From Sternotherus odoratus (taxonomy: Eukaryota > Chordata > Testudines > Kinosternidae), in the NCBI GenBank assembly GCA_032164245.1, contig JAVMKO010000006.1, positions 11,857,001-11,921,000 on the forward strand: a stretch of 64,000 bases of DNA, read 5' to 3'. Under the pieces are notes generated by a model, which made no database searches, was not told the DNA's origin, and was given only the letters and a program-made list of their open reading frames with translations. Shown here piece after piece: positions 48,641 through 61,430 of the stretch. Every line of letters starts with the position of its first letter. Within the stretch, counting starts at the first letter, position 1. A program made the position numbers and the translations under genes.

Positions 48641-50568
48641 TAATGGGCTTGACTTCCAATCTTCAACAGTTCTAGTGCTATTAATGAATGCAGAGCATGA
48701 ATGACACACATCCCTGAAATGAAAATCTAATTCTCCCTCCAGCCAGAATGGCAAAGGGCATCAAACTAACTGTGAAGATATTTGATCTGCGAAACAGTTG
48801 GCCTTTAGAGATTTTTTTTACAAGTTGATACAGAGGATATATAAGCACAGGAGCAGTTTATCTTTGTGTGTGGCTTTACGCTGTGGTTCAGCATCATGAA
48901 GTTTGGGGCCTATTTCAAGTAGCTTTTCACCACTGTTCTGCTTTGCCCAGCTCCCTCCGCCCTAGAAGTCATCTGTGCATGTATCCTGTGAGGGGGGTTG
49001 CATCTTGTGCATCTTCCATAATTTCCTGAAGGTTGCCACTATCCATTCTCAGGTGCTTATTTAGGACATAAGGTCTTGTTTGGTCAGCGGTTGTTCCCGG
49101 AATATTTTTGAGCACTGCAGGGAAACAAAAAACAACCTAGATGCACGTGGAGCCTGTGTAGAAGCTAAAGCAGAAACCATTTGTGCTTTCAACAGAAAAT
49201 TGTTCCTTGTTTCCCCTTCCGTGTTTTGTGTCATTTAAAAAATATTTGTAAAGGGCTGGAGGGGAGGGCAGGCTGATTCTGAGCTGGTGCAAATCAGCAA
49301 ACCTGTGCTGGAGTCAGTGGAACTTACTCCTAGCTGGGAACCTGGCCTGTTAGCGGTAACTAGACCTGTAGGAGGTTCATTTTCCAACTTCCGTCTCCCA
49401 CCACTCGTTATCAATGCTAATGTAATTCTGTTCCGCTATGCCAGGAATGAATCTGGCCCTTGCTCCTGCTGTATAAACATCTATAAAATATACCCCCTCA
49501 AAATCCTCCTTGATATAAGATGACCTAGTTACCCCCATCTTCTGGGGAGGACTTTGTGAAAAGGAAACTTAATTTTTGGTTGCACTGGGAATGTTATTAT
49601 GCAAGTTCCTATACAGTGACTCACATTGGCTGTGTGTAGCTAGGGGTTCATTTTAACACTGAAGGCTGATGTCTGATTTGTCACTAGTGGACAATAACAT
49701 TTAGAGTGGAGCTACTGGTATTCCAAGCAGCTGGAGATCTTAGGATCCCAGCCGGATGAATTACAGCATGGAATATGACTGTCTCTTTCATCCTTTTTGC
49801 TCCAGGAGCAGTATGGTATATCTGATTTCAGCACCATCACTATAACTCTAGTGGAGTTCATATCTGTGTGTTTTTCTTGGGTATGGCCCAAATCCTGCAC
49901 CAACTTGCTGGAAGTTTGGTTTAACAGGAAAGGAGACTGGAAAAATCATGTTAAAAGCCAAGGCTCAAGGAGCAACGGTCTAAATGGGAGGTTAAACCAT
50001 GAAAGGTACAAAGGGAAAAATGCAGAGATCTTCCTTTCTGCACTTGACTTAAGGGCAAGGGGAAGAGGAATGCTTGGTCTACCCTACCAAAATCCACACC
50101 CGAGTGAGATAGTTATGCGAACCTAACTCCTGATGTAGACAGCACTGTCAACAGGAAGGCTTCTCCCATCCAAATAGCTACTGCCTCTCAGGAGATGGGT
50201 TAACTAACAACCAGAGAAGTTCTTCTGTCAGCGCAGATAGTCTTCACTACGCACTACAATGCTGTAAGTTTAGATGAGCCCTAAGACAATGGAGTCATTA
50301 CAAGGGATGATAGTGTGGGTAATGGATAGAACTGGTGACTGGTGGACCAAAGGTTTGGAGATTTGAAGTCTAGATGCTTTCTAAGGTTTTCTGGAGAGTA
50401 CCAGCTGTACTAAAGCCTCACTCTACAAGGTAGGTAACCTCAGGGGTTAAGGCATGGTAGCACCCCAGGATAGCTTTATCCCTGCCTTCTGGGCCCAGGA
50501 CTTCTAACCATCAGCTCCCATCCCCTCCATTTGACAGTCAAATGAGGAAGCTGGTGCTCACTATCCCC
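48641..50568. other. Intronic sequence with a possible MITE scrap
   Basis: About 50190-50285 ends CAGATAGTCTTCACTACGCA and GATGAGCCCTAAG, which may be a decayed MITE. No exon seen. Confidence 0.4.
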
Positions 50569-50640
50569 ATAGCTGAAGTTGCGTATTTTAGGTCCATTCC
50601 CATCCCCCCCTCCCCCCCTCCCCCCAGTGTAGACTTAGTT
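50569..50640 (-). mobile_element. Harbinger-like MITE end fragment
   Basis: ATAGCTGAAGTTGCGTATTT, TAGGTCCATTCCC, a C-rich run and AGTGTAGACTTAG are the complement of the left end of the 33.8-kb copy. Confidence 0.7.
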
Positions 50641-53600
50641 TGGAAATGCAGGTGTAATACTGAGGGGGTAATTCTTATGTTGTCGAGTTAGCAAAAAAAG
50701 AGCATTCTCCAGAGTGGATGAGGCTGTAGAGGGGATGATTTAAAGAACTAAGGGGCATGGCCATCGGAGCTAATCCAGTCCTGCTGGCATAGAGGTGCCT
50801 GAGAAGTACTTGGCTGTAGTGCTGCAAAAAGAGGGGAAAAGAAGGCGGAAGTTGATCTATGTTTATAGATCACAATTAGCTAGAATTGACACTGACTCAG
50901 AAGGCAAATTCTCTGGTTTACCAAACTGTCTGTTGCCACAAGTCACTGAGTTCACTTCCTTCTGCGGTTATCGGTGTAACCCCTTTGATGCTGGTTAACA
51001 CTTGCAGATGTCTGAACCCAGCATTAAAACAATAGCAGCAAAGTTGAGTGAGTACCTGTTATGAAGGATTTCTAATGTCAATTCCTGAGCAGAGTGTTCA
51101 GTATTATCGCTGAGTCCTGCATGTTTCTCTTCGTCACTTATTATTTGATTGAATTATTTTGAAAAATATAAATAGATCAAGGAATAGGAAAATCACTCTC
51201 CCAAGTTCAGGAGAAGCTAGCATAGTTTGTCCCATATCTTTCCTTACTATTCCTCAAATTAACGCACTTCCAGAATCTTATTGTTGCCTCTTCAGCTGAG
51301 TGGTGAGTCAATTTGGAGGCCTTGCTAGGATGTTTCCATTAGGAGGAGAAATTGATTATGGGAGTCAGGTATCTCTTTGTTCAATCCTGTTTATTCACAA
51401 AGTGTGTGCAAAGTTCTGCTTCCCTGTGCACAGTGGGAACAAACAAAAGGAGGCAGTTCCCCTGCTCAAAATTTCTCAGCCTATCTTTCCAGCCAGTACT
51501 TTGCTGAGAAGAAACTCTTTTGATTTCCTCCCAGGGCTGCAATCACACTGCTTCTCTTGCTGTCTGCTTCCAACACACACAGCTGCAATCCAGTCAATGC
51601 CCCAACACCTATTTTGCAATCAGTCCCTATGGAAACTCCTCTGATCCTACCTGAGTTCTTGTTCAGACCTTTCATGTGGCCAGTGCTTTAGGCGATGGGA
51701 TTTATTGTTTCAGCTATTTTACTTCATATAGGTGCTTAAATGCTTATTTTCTTTATCCAGAATGAAGGGTGCTTACCCATCAGCCTCACTGAAGTGTGTG
51801 ATTGCCCAAAGATCAATGACACCCTTGCTTGCAGCTACCTGCCTTCTCCATCATAACATGGTGAACGTGTCAAAGATCTAATGGTTGATTCTCATTTACA
51901 TTCCTCTGGCAGGGTAGAGGGGCCACTCACTTTCAAGCCCCTTTACACTGACAGAGTGGCGTAAAGGGGATGCAGTGTAAATGAAAATCGGGGCTCTAAA
52001 CTTGGATATAGGAAACAAAATAATGATTCTCCAAGAGTCCCTGTTGAAGCAGGCCATTAGGTCCTGTGAGAGACAGACGTACCTTCTTTCTATGCTCTAG
52101 TTTTGCCCCTGGTGCACAAGATAGAGAAAGAGGGAGTTTCTTCTTCCATCATGGAGACTCTCCCCAGAGTGCTCAAGAGCAGGTAGAGAGACAACTGGAT
52201 AAGGTATCACTCCAAACCCTGTGACCTCAGGAGAGCGTCCACTAGTGGCTGAGCTCCATCAGCTGGGATTTGTGTCCTGACCTGAGCTATGAACACATGT
52301 CTGGAGGGCAAAGGCCCCTGCACTGACCCCATGACCCCAGTGTGCCCTCTGAACCTGTTTTCAAGAGACTGGAGCTTTTTAAACAGCAACTGCTGGGTTA
52401 AACATGGAACCAGGTGTCTGATCCCACGCTATGGTCCCAGAATAGTGTAGTTTGGGAACTGACTGAAGTTTTTTCAATCCCAATCCAGAGGGACTTCACA
52501 TTTGGAGGCCAAAGACAGGATTCCATACCAAAGTACCCGAGAGTGATTGGAGCAGATGAAAGCCCTGACCTCCTTCCCCAGTCAGTCAAGGCTCTGGAGT
52601 CTTTCAGAGCAGAACACAAGGAAGGTCACTTAATTTTCATTAGAGAGAGAGATTCTTCTATGTAGAACTGCTAACAGCTACTTAAAAGTTTCATTGTTTA
52701 TTATTATCACTCTTGTTTGTGTTACAGTCCTGCTCAGTGGGCCCCAGTCATGATCAGGGCCCCATTATGCTGAGTGCTGTACATTCATCAGAAGGCACCG
52801 TGCTTTCCTCTGCCTCCCCCAATTTTAACCTTATTAATCAAAAAAGCAGGGTACAATTTTCTGTAAAGAGTTGTCATCCCACTGCAGCCCATAAGAGCAA
52901 AGGATCTGAGGGTAGTTCAGAACCACACGTCCACCTTGTAACTCTTGGACAGAAATGAGCACACCAAATTTCCCAGAATGCCCTGCTGCCAGGATGCCTC
53001 TGTTAGCCTGTTGCTTTGAGGTGTGATTCAGCCATCTTTACTTACAATGAGTAGTTCCACAAGTAGTGTCACTGAAATCAGTGGGGCTGCTCAGAGTTAG
53101 AATTTTTATTAAAGCTAATGTTAGACATGAAAACATGCACAGATTGATAGGTAAAATACTGGACATCTGGAGTCAGGCTGGGGTTATGGGTGATTGTAGG
53201 TAACAGGTACAGGGTTTACAAGGCACATGCATATCACATATCCAGCATAGATCCAGATTGGGGTGTGGGAGTTTTTTAAAGCATCGGTGTATAAGTGTGT
53301 TTGGGTACTCCACCCATGGGGTGTAGCGAGAGTCCAAGTCAGTGGTGGTGTAGGCGATAAGTACATGGGGGGGGGGGGGAATACTACTCAAGGTGCATAA
53401 GAATGGCAGAATCAAGCACTAAAGCACCATGCTAAACAGGGGAACGCTGGTAGTGCATTCTGGTCAGTGCGTTGCATGTTCATCATAAATAACACCATAA
53501 TTGCACCTTTTAAATCAAATTCCAATGCAGTGAACCAGTTTAATTTTATAGATAAGGTAGATAACAGTGTATAGGAAACAGGGGTTTTCTGTGTTTGCAG

Positions 53601-54423
53601 GCAATACCAAGTAAGAAAACACAGAAAATTATGAGGCCCCCACAAAAATGCAATTAAAGCAGAGCTGAGATCATTTTAATATCTGATGTGGTAAGTGCTA
53701 AATGTGATTCAGTCCAAGTAAATGGAGGATAATAGCTCCAAAATAAAGCTCTTAGAGAATGAATCTCTTCCAAATGAACGTACCACAATCAGCCCAGAAA
53801 CTAGATCTGACAGAGACTGAAAAAAATTCCCCTATGGCCCTCCGCGTAGGCAAGCTGCAATAAAGAAAGCAATGAGAATGCAGGAGAAATAAACTATACA
53901 CCCTAGGGGATGTCAGCATTACCAACTATATTGGTTACACCAGATGTAGGACACCTTAGGCTTACTCATCAGCATACTTTTAGAAAGGCCTTCCTCGAGT
54001 CTATGAGAGAAAGCATACAGCCATGAGCCTCAGTCTTGTCCCAATCAGGAACCTGAAAATGTTATTGGTTAGGAGAGAGGGTGGGAGAGACCAGGGCTTT
54101 CACAGTAAAAAAAAAAAAATTGATGAAGCCTATTTTTTTAAAGAACATAATACAAGCAAATTGCTACCAGTACCAGGGGAGCAGAGAAACAAAATACATA
54201 GGACTGAGCTCAGCTTTCTGCCATCTTTCTGCCTCACCCCCACCCCCCAATCTTAGGGCCAGTTTAGCTCCTGTGCAAGTCAGAGCAACCTTGTGACTGC
54301 TGTAACTTCTGCTGGCTGGTGTGCTCTCCAGCTGCACCCCAGAATGCATCCTACAGTGGACTGGAGTGTGAGAGGGGAGAACCAGGAGCTGGTGACTTAT
54401 AGCTGGCTACACTGATACACCAC
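50641..54423. other. Intronic sequence, no gene seen
   Basis: Contains an antisense retroposon-tail scrap near 52725-52790, a G-run at 53368-53379 and an A-run at 54107-54119. A 114-codon frame at 51300-51644 is unrecognised. Confidence 0.4.
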
Positions 54424-54891
54424 TGTCACAGGGTCCATGCAGGTTTCCACCCTCTGGTGCCTGTGCCCTGGATTTGGGCTGGTGTATTGGGTCTTCCACG
54501 CCTTTTTACTGGTTCACCCAAGTATTTTTATTTACAGTGTTTGTGCAGTTCCCAGAGCCCCCACCAGCTGGTGACCCACACAGACCCTCCCCAGAGTCTC
54601 CTGGCCTTTGAGGCTTCCTTACTTGGTAAGGAGACAGCGATACTGCCCTCCTGTCTCCTCTCAGGCTAGCCTCCCTCACTGAGGTTTGCCCAGGGTTTTA
54701 TAGCCCTCTGGTGCCTCAGCCCAGCTGTCAGCACTTAGCTCAGCATGTTCCTTTGAGACAGCCCTCGTTAGGGCTTGCAGCTGGGCTGCCTGCCGAATAC
54801 CTGCGTCTACAGCTGGCCTCCTGGCCAGAGCGCAGGCTACAGCCAGCATTTTGGCAGGGCCTCAAAGGGGTTTACCCCTGCCCTGCTGCAA
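54424..54891 (-). mobile_element. Probable solo LTR, antisense
   Basis: TGTCACAGGGTCC to GCCCTGCTGCA is a TG...CA unit. On the minus strand there is a TATAAAA box (54695-54703) and, downstream of it, an AATAAA signal (54528-54534), correctly ordered for an LTR. A clear target duplication was not found, so the limits are tentative. Confidence 0.6.
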
Positions 54892-55540
54892 TCATTCAGA
54901 GAATACATGGAGTGTTACCACAGTGCTCTCCCTTCTTTGCACTCATGGTCCAAGGATCTGGCCCAAGTTCTTTGTGTTAAGAACAAATAGATTAGCAGCA
55001 GCTAGTCTATTTTGCACACAGTGCCAGAACAAGACATGTGAACTTGTTTGTGCAATGGACCGGGTACTGTAAGATATTAGACAAAGATTAAAGGGGAAAG
55101 GATGAATACTGGTGGACCCAACTGAAATCAAAGAGGAGCCATGATGAATTCATTGCTTCTCCTCAGAGTCAAGGAGTCTGGCTAACTAAAGCAGATATTA
55201 AAAATGCCTTCAAATATGCTAATACATCATTACCTTTGGCATCTTTTCTGAGTTGGCAGACCCAATAAATTCTGTCTCACGGTTAGATTGAGCTTTAGCT
55301 GTCAAAGCCACACTAAAATATTTGACTCGCTTGCTGAAGCTCTCTGCTGGATCCTTGTAAACAACTTTTCTTTACTTTTCATCTCTCATTTCCTGAGCAG
55401 TTCTCCAGGTCCGTCCTCAGAACCATCATTCTGGAATCCCTGTAGCTTTCCAGCTGAGAGAACTTCCAAAGGGATCTTAGTAAATATTCTCTCTTCTTCC
55501 AAGCCTACAAGAAACTCCTCTACATTAATACATTATTAGT
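54892..55540. other. Intronic sequence, no gene seen
   Basis: Nothing recognised. Confidence 0.4.
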
Positions 55541-57040
55541 AGGGCAGTCAATTAATTGCAGTTAACTCACATGATTAACTAAAAAAAATTAATCACGATT
55601 TAAAAAATAAATCATGATTAATCTCCGTTTTAATCGTACTATAAAACAGTAGAATACCAATTGACATTTATTGAATATTTTGGATGTTTTTCTATATTTT
55701 CAAATACATTTATTTAAATTACAACCCAGAATACAAAGTGTACAGTGCTCGCTTTATATAGATATATATAAAACAAATATTTGCATTGTAGAAATAACAA
55801 ACAAAAGAAATTAGTATTTTTCAGTTCACCTCATACAAGTACTGTAGTGCAATCTCTTTATCATGGAAGTGTAACTTACAAATGTAGATTTTGGGGGGGG
55901 GGGTTACATAGCTGCACTCAAAAACAAAACAATGTAAAACTCGAGAGCCTACAAGTTCACTACATCCTATTTCTTGTGCGGACAATTGCTAACCAGACAA
56001 GTTTGTTTACATTTACGGAGATAATGCTGCCTACTTCTTATTTATAATGTCATCTTAAAGTGAGAATAGATGTACACATGACACTTTCATAACCAGCATT
56101 GCAAGGTATTTATGTGCCAGATATGCTGAATATTTGTATGTTCCTTCATGCTTCAGTCATCATTCCAGAGGATGTGCTTCCATGCTGATGACACTCGTTT
56201 AAAAAAAATATTAATTAAAATAAGCACTATACACTTTGTATTCTGTGTTTGTAATAGGCCTTGGTTACACTGGCACTTTATAGCACTATAAAGCCTTCAG
56301 GAGCGCTATAACTCCCTACCCGTCCACACTGGCAAGGCATGTATTGCGCTATAAACCCACAGTTATACCGCTCCTGGTAATCCTCCCTTCCTTGAGGAAT
56401 AACAGCTATTGCGTATTCCCTGTAGCAAGTGTAAACAGTCATTACGCTATAAGTGATCTCTGGCAGGCCTCCGAGCCATTTAAGGCAACGTCTCTTCGCG
56501 TTGTTTTGAACTCGGCAGGAGGAATGCAGAAGTACCTTTTCAGAGTTTCTCTCTTAACTCGTCAGATAAGCACTGCAAATGTTTTCAAAGGGAGCTGTGT
56601 GACTTAAAGCAGGCTCTAATTTCAAAGGAAACCACTGACAAGACTCTCAGCCCGTAGAAAATCCCCTTGCTCTCTCCCTCTGAATACACACTACACGTTC
56701 CCCCTTACCCCCCTCGTTTGAAAAGCACATTGCACCCAGCTGAATGCTGGGATAGCTGCCCATAATGCACCACTCCCTGTGCCACTGCAAGTGCCGCAAA
56801 TGTGGCCACGCCAGGACATGTTATAGCGCTATACCTATTGCTGTATATGGGTACAGCTATAACCAAAAGCGCTATAATCCTGTAAGTGTAACCATGGCCA
56901 TTGAAATCAATATATTTGAAAATATGGAAAACATCCAAAAATATTTGTATAAATAGTATTCTATTATTGTTTAACAGTGCGATTAATCGTGCTTAATTTT
57001 TTTAATTGTGTGATTAATCACAATTAATTTTTTTATTTTA
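55541..57040. mobile_element. Foldback DNA transposon with long inverted arms
   Basis: The left arm (about 55541-55760) and right arm (about 56222-57040, minus the nested element) are inverted copies. Examples are AGAATACAAAGTGTACAGTG against CTATACACTTTGTATTCTG, and GATGTTTTTCTATATTTTC against GAAAATATGGAAAACATCC. Both outer ends carry TTAATC/GATTAA repeats. The centre has no open transposase frame. The outer termini are degenerate. Confidence 0.75.
56257..56899. mobile_element. 643-bp DNA transposon nested in the foldback element
   Basis: The ends GGCCTTGGTTACACTGGC and GTAAGTGTAACCATGGCC are inverted repeats. Subterminal TATAGCGCTATA-type motifs occur at both sides. The flanks ATA and ATT fit a 3-bp duplication with one change. 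Removing it restores GTAATTGAAAT, the expected arm sequence. Family probably PIF/Harbinger. Confidence 0.82.
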
Positions 57041-58219
57041 GGCACCCAGGTTTGAAAATTTTGGCCTAAGTGTATTCATTTTGTATTTGTGTTGATGGGA
57101 ACATCTGAAAAAGTTGGGGGGAAGCAAGCAGATTCCAGTACAAGAATTTAGTTTGAAGCTAAACTATCAGTATTCTAACTTCACCTGGGGCAGACACACA
57201 CCTTTTGGGACCAGATTCTCTGCTGTGTGAATGGGCAAAATTCCTTTTGATGTCAATGAAGCTTTACCCATTTACAGCTGCAGCAAGTATGGCCCCAGAT
57301 GCGTCGATCACTCACACTGCTTCCTCTTTTTACCCTGATTTATTTTGAGTATCCATCTTCAACAATCTTCACAAGAGAGTAATCTTCTTTGTTCTCTATA
57401 GCGATTGAAATGGTCAGACCCTCATCCAGTGGTCACATGATAATCTAGAGACCAAGCAGGAGTGAGACCAAACTTATCTCAATTTAATATCAGTGAAGTT
57501 AACCTCTGCAGCACGGATATTTTTATCCTTGACACTGTGGGCTATAGCACTAAAGCTGTTGCTAGTACCATTTTGATGTTAAGTGAAGAGCAGAGAAAGA
57601 GTGATTTAGTCTTACCCACATCCCCTTTACTTCATAGCTGGAAAGGTGAAATAACCAAGATTTTTTCCCCCATTTTCAAAAATGCACTTCAAGTATATTT
57701 CTACTCCCTAGACTTAATGCTGCATTCTTTAGACCTACATAGGAGAATTTGCCTTGATTCCTGCCATCAGCCAGAACCCCAACACAGGTAGCAAAGCTAT
57801 TATTTGCATCAATGGAGCTCACCCCTGCTTACAACTATGGTAAAATGACTGGTAGGAATCACAGCTTATAGCAATTTACCATACTGCACAAGGGGTCAAG
57901 CAGCAGTACTGATAGCTGCAATCGCGGCAAATCCTCAGTGTAGAAAAGTGTTGACATTTTCAAAAGTGCCTCACTGACTTGGAAGTCTAAATCCTATTTT
58001 CAAAAATGATTTCAGCACTTAGGAGCCTAATTGTCAGTGACAGTGGAAACTAAGTGCCTGAGTGACTTTGGAAAATGGGACTACGGCTTCTAAGCCATTT
58101 AGACACTTTTGGAAGTTATACTCCTGTTCTAATTCAGCTCTTGTGGAAGGTAATAGGAGTCTTGTCCAAGAAAGGAGCTTAGGACTGAGCGCCCTAAGAG
58201 CTGCTATTAAAGTGCTCCT
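57041..58219. other. Intronic sequence, no gene seen
   Basis: Nothing recognised. Confidence 0.4.
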
Positions 58220-58504
58220 ATGCTATGTGAAAACAAGAGGCATCCTTGTGACACCTTAGAGGCTAACAAATTTATTTGGGCATAAGCTTCCGTGGGCTAG
58301 AACCCACTTCATCAGATGCCTGGAGTGGAAAATACAGGAGCAGGTATAAATACATGAAAAGATATGAGCTGCCTAACCAAGTGTGAGGTCAGTCTAATGA
58401 GACAAATAAATGTGCTAGTCTCTAAGGTGCCACAAGGACTCCTTGTTGTTTTTGCTGATCCAGATTAATAAGGCTACCACTCTGAAACCTGTCATGCTAT
58501 GTGA
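58220..58504 (+). mobile_element. Foldback retroelement copy (family A) with 11-bp duplication
   Basis: The element at 58231-58493 lies between perfect copies of ATGCTATGTGA. The left arm is antisense (GTGACACCTTAGAGGC to ACTTCATCAGATGCC). A unique loop follows, and then a shorter sense arm (AATAAATGTGCTAGTCTC, AAGGTGCCACAAGG) with the tail ending CTCTGAAACCTGTC. Confidence 0.93.
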
Positions 58505-59014
58505 GTGCCTCCTGACTTCACATCATTAACAAATGTAGAACCATCTTTCTTCACCCTTTTTTTAGGGGCTGCTGAAGGCTAATTAAATCCTATATTGTTG
58601 GTTTGTTTTGCTTACATAATAGTCAAACCACATTTGCTGCAAGTCCAGTGTTCAGTCACAAGATTCATGAAGGGAAGCCTTAATTAGAGTAATTACTCTA
58701 TTTATATAACAATTCCCCTTTGTCTAAAATCAGATACATCTTTGAGAAACTCTGTTTCCTTTAGAGTTAATTTCTGTTTTGTTGTTCCAGGCCACTCCTG
58801 GTAATGAGCCTGAGTGTCCTGGAGAGCCCATTCTGTCTCATTCCCAAGGGAGCTGTATTTTGGTTCCATTAGTCTAGTGCACTCTTGCTTTTCCTTTCTG
58901 TGTTTATCATACTTCACTAACAACAAGAAGGAAATGCTAAGAAAAAGTACAAGGAAATATTGCTTTTGCTTAACATCTTGAAGGCAAGGGTTGGATTGGG
59001 ATGGTCTGGCTCAG
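58505..59014. other. Intronic sequence, no gene seen
   Basis: Nothing recognised. Confidence 0.4.
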
Positions 59015-59250
59015 TGTCTATTTGAGGTTTTGTGGTTGAGAGATGGGTTGGGACTCAGGAGATCTGTCATCGGCTCTGCCACAGACGCTCTGTGTGTCTC
59101 TGGGCTGCTCACTTAACTTCTCTGTGCTTCAGTTCCCCTTCTGTAAATTGGGAATAACAACATTTCATTAAATACATACCTTCTGTGTTTCTCTCATCTG
59201 TTTAGAGCTTAAGCTGCTCAGGGCTTCGGTTGTGTCTTACTAAGTGTACG
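59015..59250 (+). mobile_element. MIR-like SINE
   Basis: CTCAGGAGATCTGTCATCGG, CTGCCACAGACGCTCTG, CTTCTCTGTGCTTCAGTTCC and CTGTAAATTGGGAATAACAA follow the MIR order. Confidence 0.8.
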
Positions 59251-59551
59251 TAAGCAGCCTAACTCAATGACCTGAGTTGAGATAGCTACACATTACTGTA
59301 GTACAAGTCATAACAATTATTGCTAGTAGAAACCAACTGTTGTGACTAAAGAAGGCGTTTTCACTCCTCACCCTTCCAGGTTCCTGATATGCTTTTCCTC
59401 TCACCCTTTGTGTTTGGATATTTTTTTTTAAAACATTTTCTCTTGCTAACCTACTCACCACAATTTTACGTGTGAAACTAATCATCACTGATGATAAATA
59501 AATGCAAAATAGATATGTTAAAATAATGCTGAGGGTGTGTGTGTGTGATAT

Positions 59552-59959
59552 TGTAGACGAGCCCTTCACTGCTCGTCTCAGGAATGAGCCAAGACCACGC
59601 AGTTTTTCACAGCAGTGCGCCTTTTATTCCCTCGTGCACAGTCCACCACCACCTATCTACAGTTCTATGTACAAAGCTATATACAAGTCTGCCTCCTCGG
59701 CTACTTGGGGGACAGCTAGCTCCTGCAGCTAGCCAGGAACACCAGCCAGTTGCTCCTCCCCTTCCTGTTCCCCTGTGCACTCCCTGCCTGCCAGCGTTAT
59801 CCCTCTGGATCCAGAGGCACACAGCTGCTTCGCCTTAAGCCCTCCTGGCTAAGGGCCACACCCTGCCAGCTCCAATTATTTCCCTAGCTGGGGCCTGAGC
59901 TAGCAGGAGCTCAGCTAACAGGGGCTGGCTCTGGGCTTCTCAGCCAGCACCCCGTTACA
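59552..59959 (-). mobile_element. Solo LTR, 408 bp, with perfect 5-bp duplication
   Basis: TGTAGACGAGCCC to CCCGTTACA is flanked by GATAT on both sides (59547-59551 and 59960-59964). An AATAAA signal lies on the minus strand (59623-59628), so the LTR is antisense to the host gene. No retroviral coding sequence is attached. Confidence 0.9.
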
Positions 59960-59964
59960 GATAT

Positions 59965-61044
59965 CATTATATATAATTCTAAAAAGCAAGGAAATTATTA
60001 GAAACATGGTTTGTGCAAACATTTCTGCACATTCTTAAGTCTCTAGGCAAGTTTACAAAACCATGGTTCTTTATAAATAAATTGCATTACTCTGGGACAA
60101 GCAGGGTACAGAAGAGTCCTCCTGTCTACAAATTTAACTCTGGTGGGTGATGAAATATTTTCCTCGTGGTGAACTCCCTTATCCCTACAATCTCTGTTGT
60201 AGCATCACTGGCAGACTAATCTTCCACTCTTAACTGTATGGAGTGAGTGATTCATCATGTGTTCTTTCAGTAAATATGTATCAATAATTCCATGGAAGTC
60301 GGGTGTTCTGGCTCAGTGTGATATTTTTGGCTGGCGCACATCTGAAAAGTTCAGATGAGTTCAATCTAACTGAGTTTACAACTTTACAAGCCCATGTAGA
60401 TGGAGTTGAGGCCATTGCTTTCAATGGAAGCAGAATCAAGTGACTTATACGATTTTTAACTCGTTTTGCTTTTGCTAAGGGCTGTCTCATTCTTTTTATG
60501 TAACTCTTTGATGGGCAGTTTGTAGATAGGGCTGGGTCCAGAGGCAGATATTTGTATTAGTTGTCTAGTGATTGGTGCAAAGTACAGATACTGATTAAGT
60601 ACTAATAAATTACATTTTCCAGGGGAAACCTTTTACCTGTGAATCATCTGCCATTACTTGCTAAAACACAGAAGGGTTGGACCTGGAAGGTCCTGTAGGT
60701 CTTTCAGACCTGGGCCTGATCATGGGTATATATATTGGTCTAAGTTTTGTTTCTCTCTGGATTCTAAGTGGGGCCAAGACTTTCCCTTCCAGAGTTTATC
60801 ATTTCCCAGTACAATCCTAGAGGCCAGGCTCTGGATTTTTTAATGTCCTCATGAGTTTTCCCCTGTCCTATTCATGTCTCATCTGGTATCCAGTAGCCCT
60901 CAGAGCTCTCCGGTGCCCTAACATGGCATCCTGCAATACCCGCCCTGCCACTGACTAGTTAGGAAGGTGTTGGCTAAAAGTTTTGAGCCATTGGCACAGG
61001 CTTCAATCTCCCATAACATCACACAAACACTTTGGAGAGGAAGG
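59965..61044. other. Intronic sequence, no gene seen
   Basis: Nothing recognised. Confidence 0.4.
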
Positions 61045-61315
61045 CTGGTCTTTGTGGTTAAGGCATTGGATTGCGACTCCGGAGAGCTGGGTTGAATTCC
61101 CTGTTCTGCCACAGACTTGCTCTGTGACCTTGAGCCACTTACGTTTCAGTTGCCCATCAGTAAAATGGAGATAATACCTTTTTTTAATATCCCACACTTT
61201 GTCCTATCTATTCAGGGGCCGTCTTTACTATGTATATGTATAGCACCTAGCATACCGAGTCTTTGCTATTAGGTCTCTAGATACTACCATAATACAAAGA
61301 ATAAATAATACAACA
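61045..61315 (+). mobile_element. MIR-like SINE with tail
   Basis: GTGGTTAAGGCATTGGATTG, GAATTCCCTGTTCTGCCAC, TGACCTTGAGCCACTTACG and AAAATGGAGATAATACC, then the ATAGCACCTAGCATACC tail and an AATAAATAATA end. It is the clearest MIR-type copy here. Confidence 0.85.
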
Positions 61316-61334
61316 TTTTTACTGACATTCTAAG

Positions 61335-61430
61335 CTGCCTAGGGAGTTTCATATATTTGTAAGGCCAAAAGAGACCATCCTAATCATCTTGCCTTAGAAT
61401 TTCAGCCAGTGAATCCTGCGTGAACCCCAT
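61335..61430. mobile_element. Possible CR1 3' fragment
   Basis: TAAGGCCAAAAGAGACCATC followed by AATCATCTTGCCTTAG resembles a diverged CR1 3' region. Confidence 0.4.
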
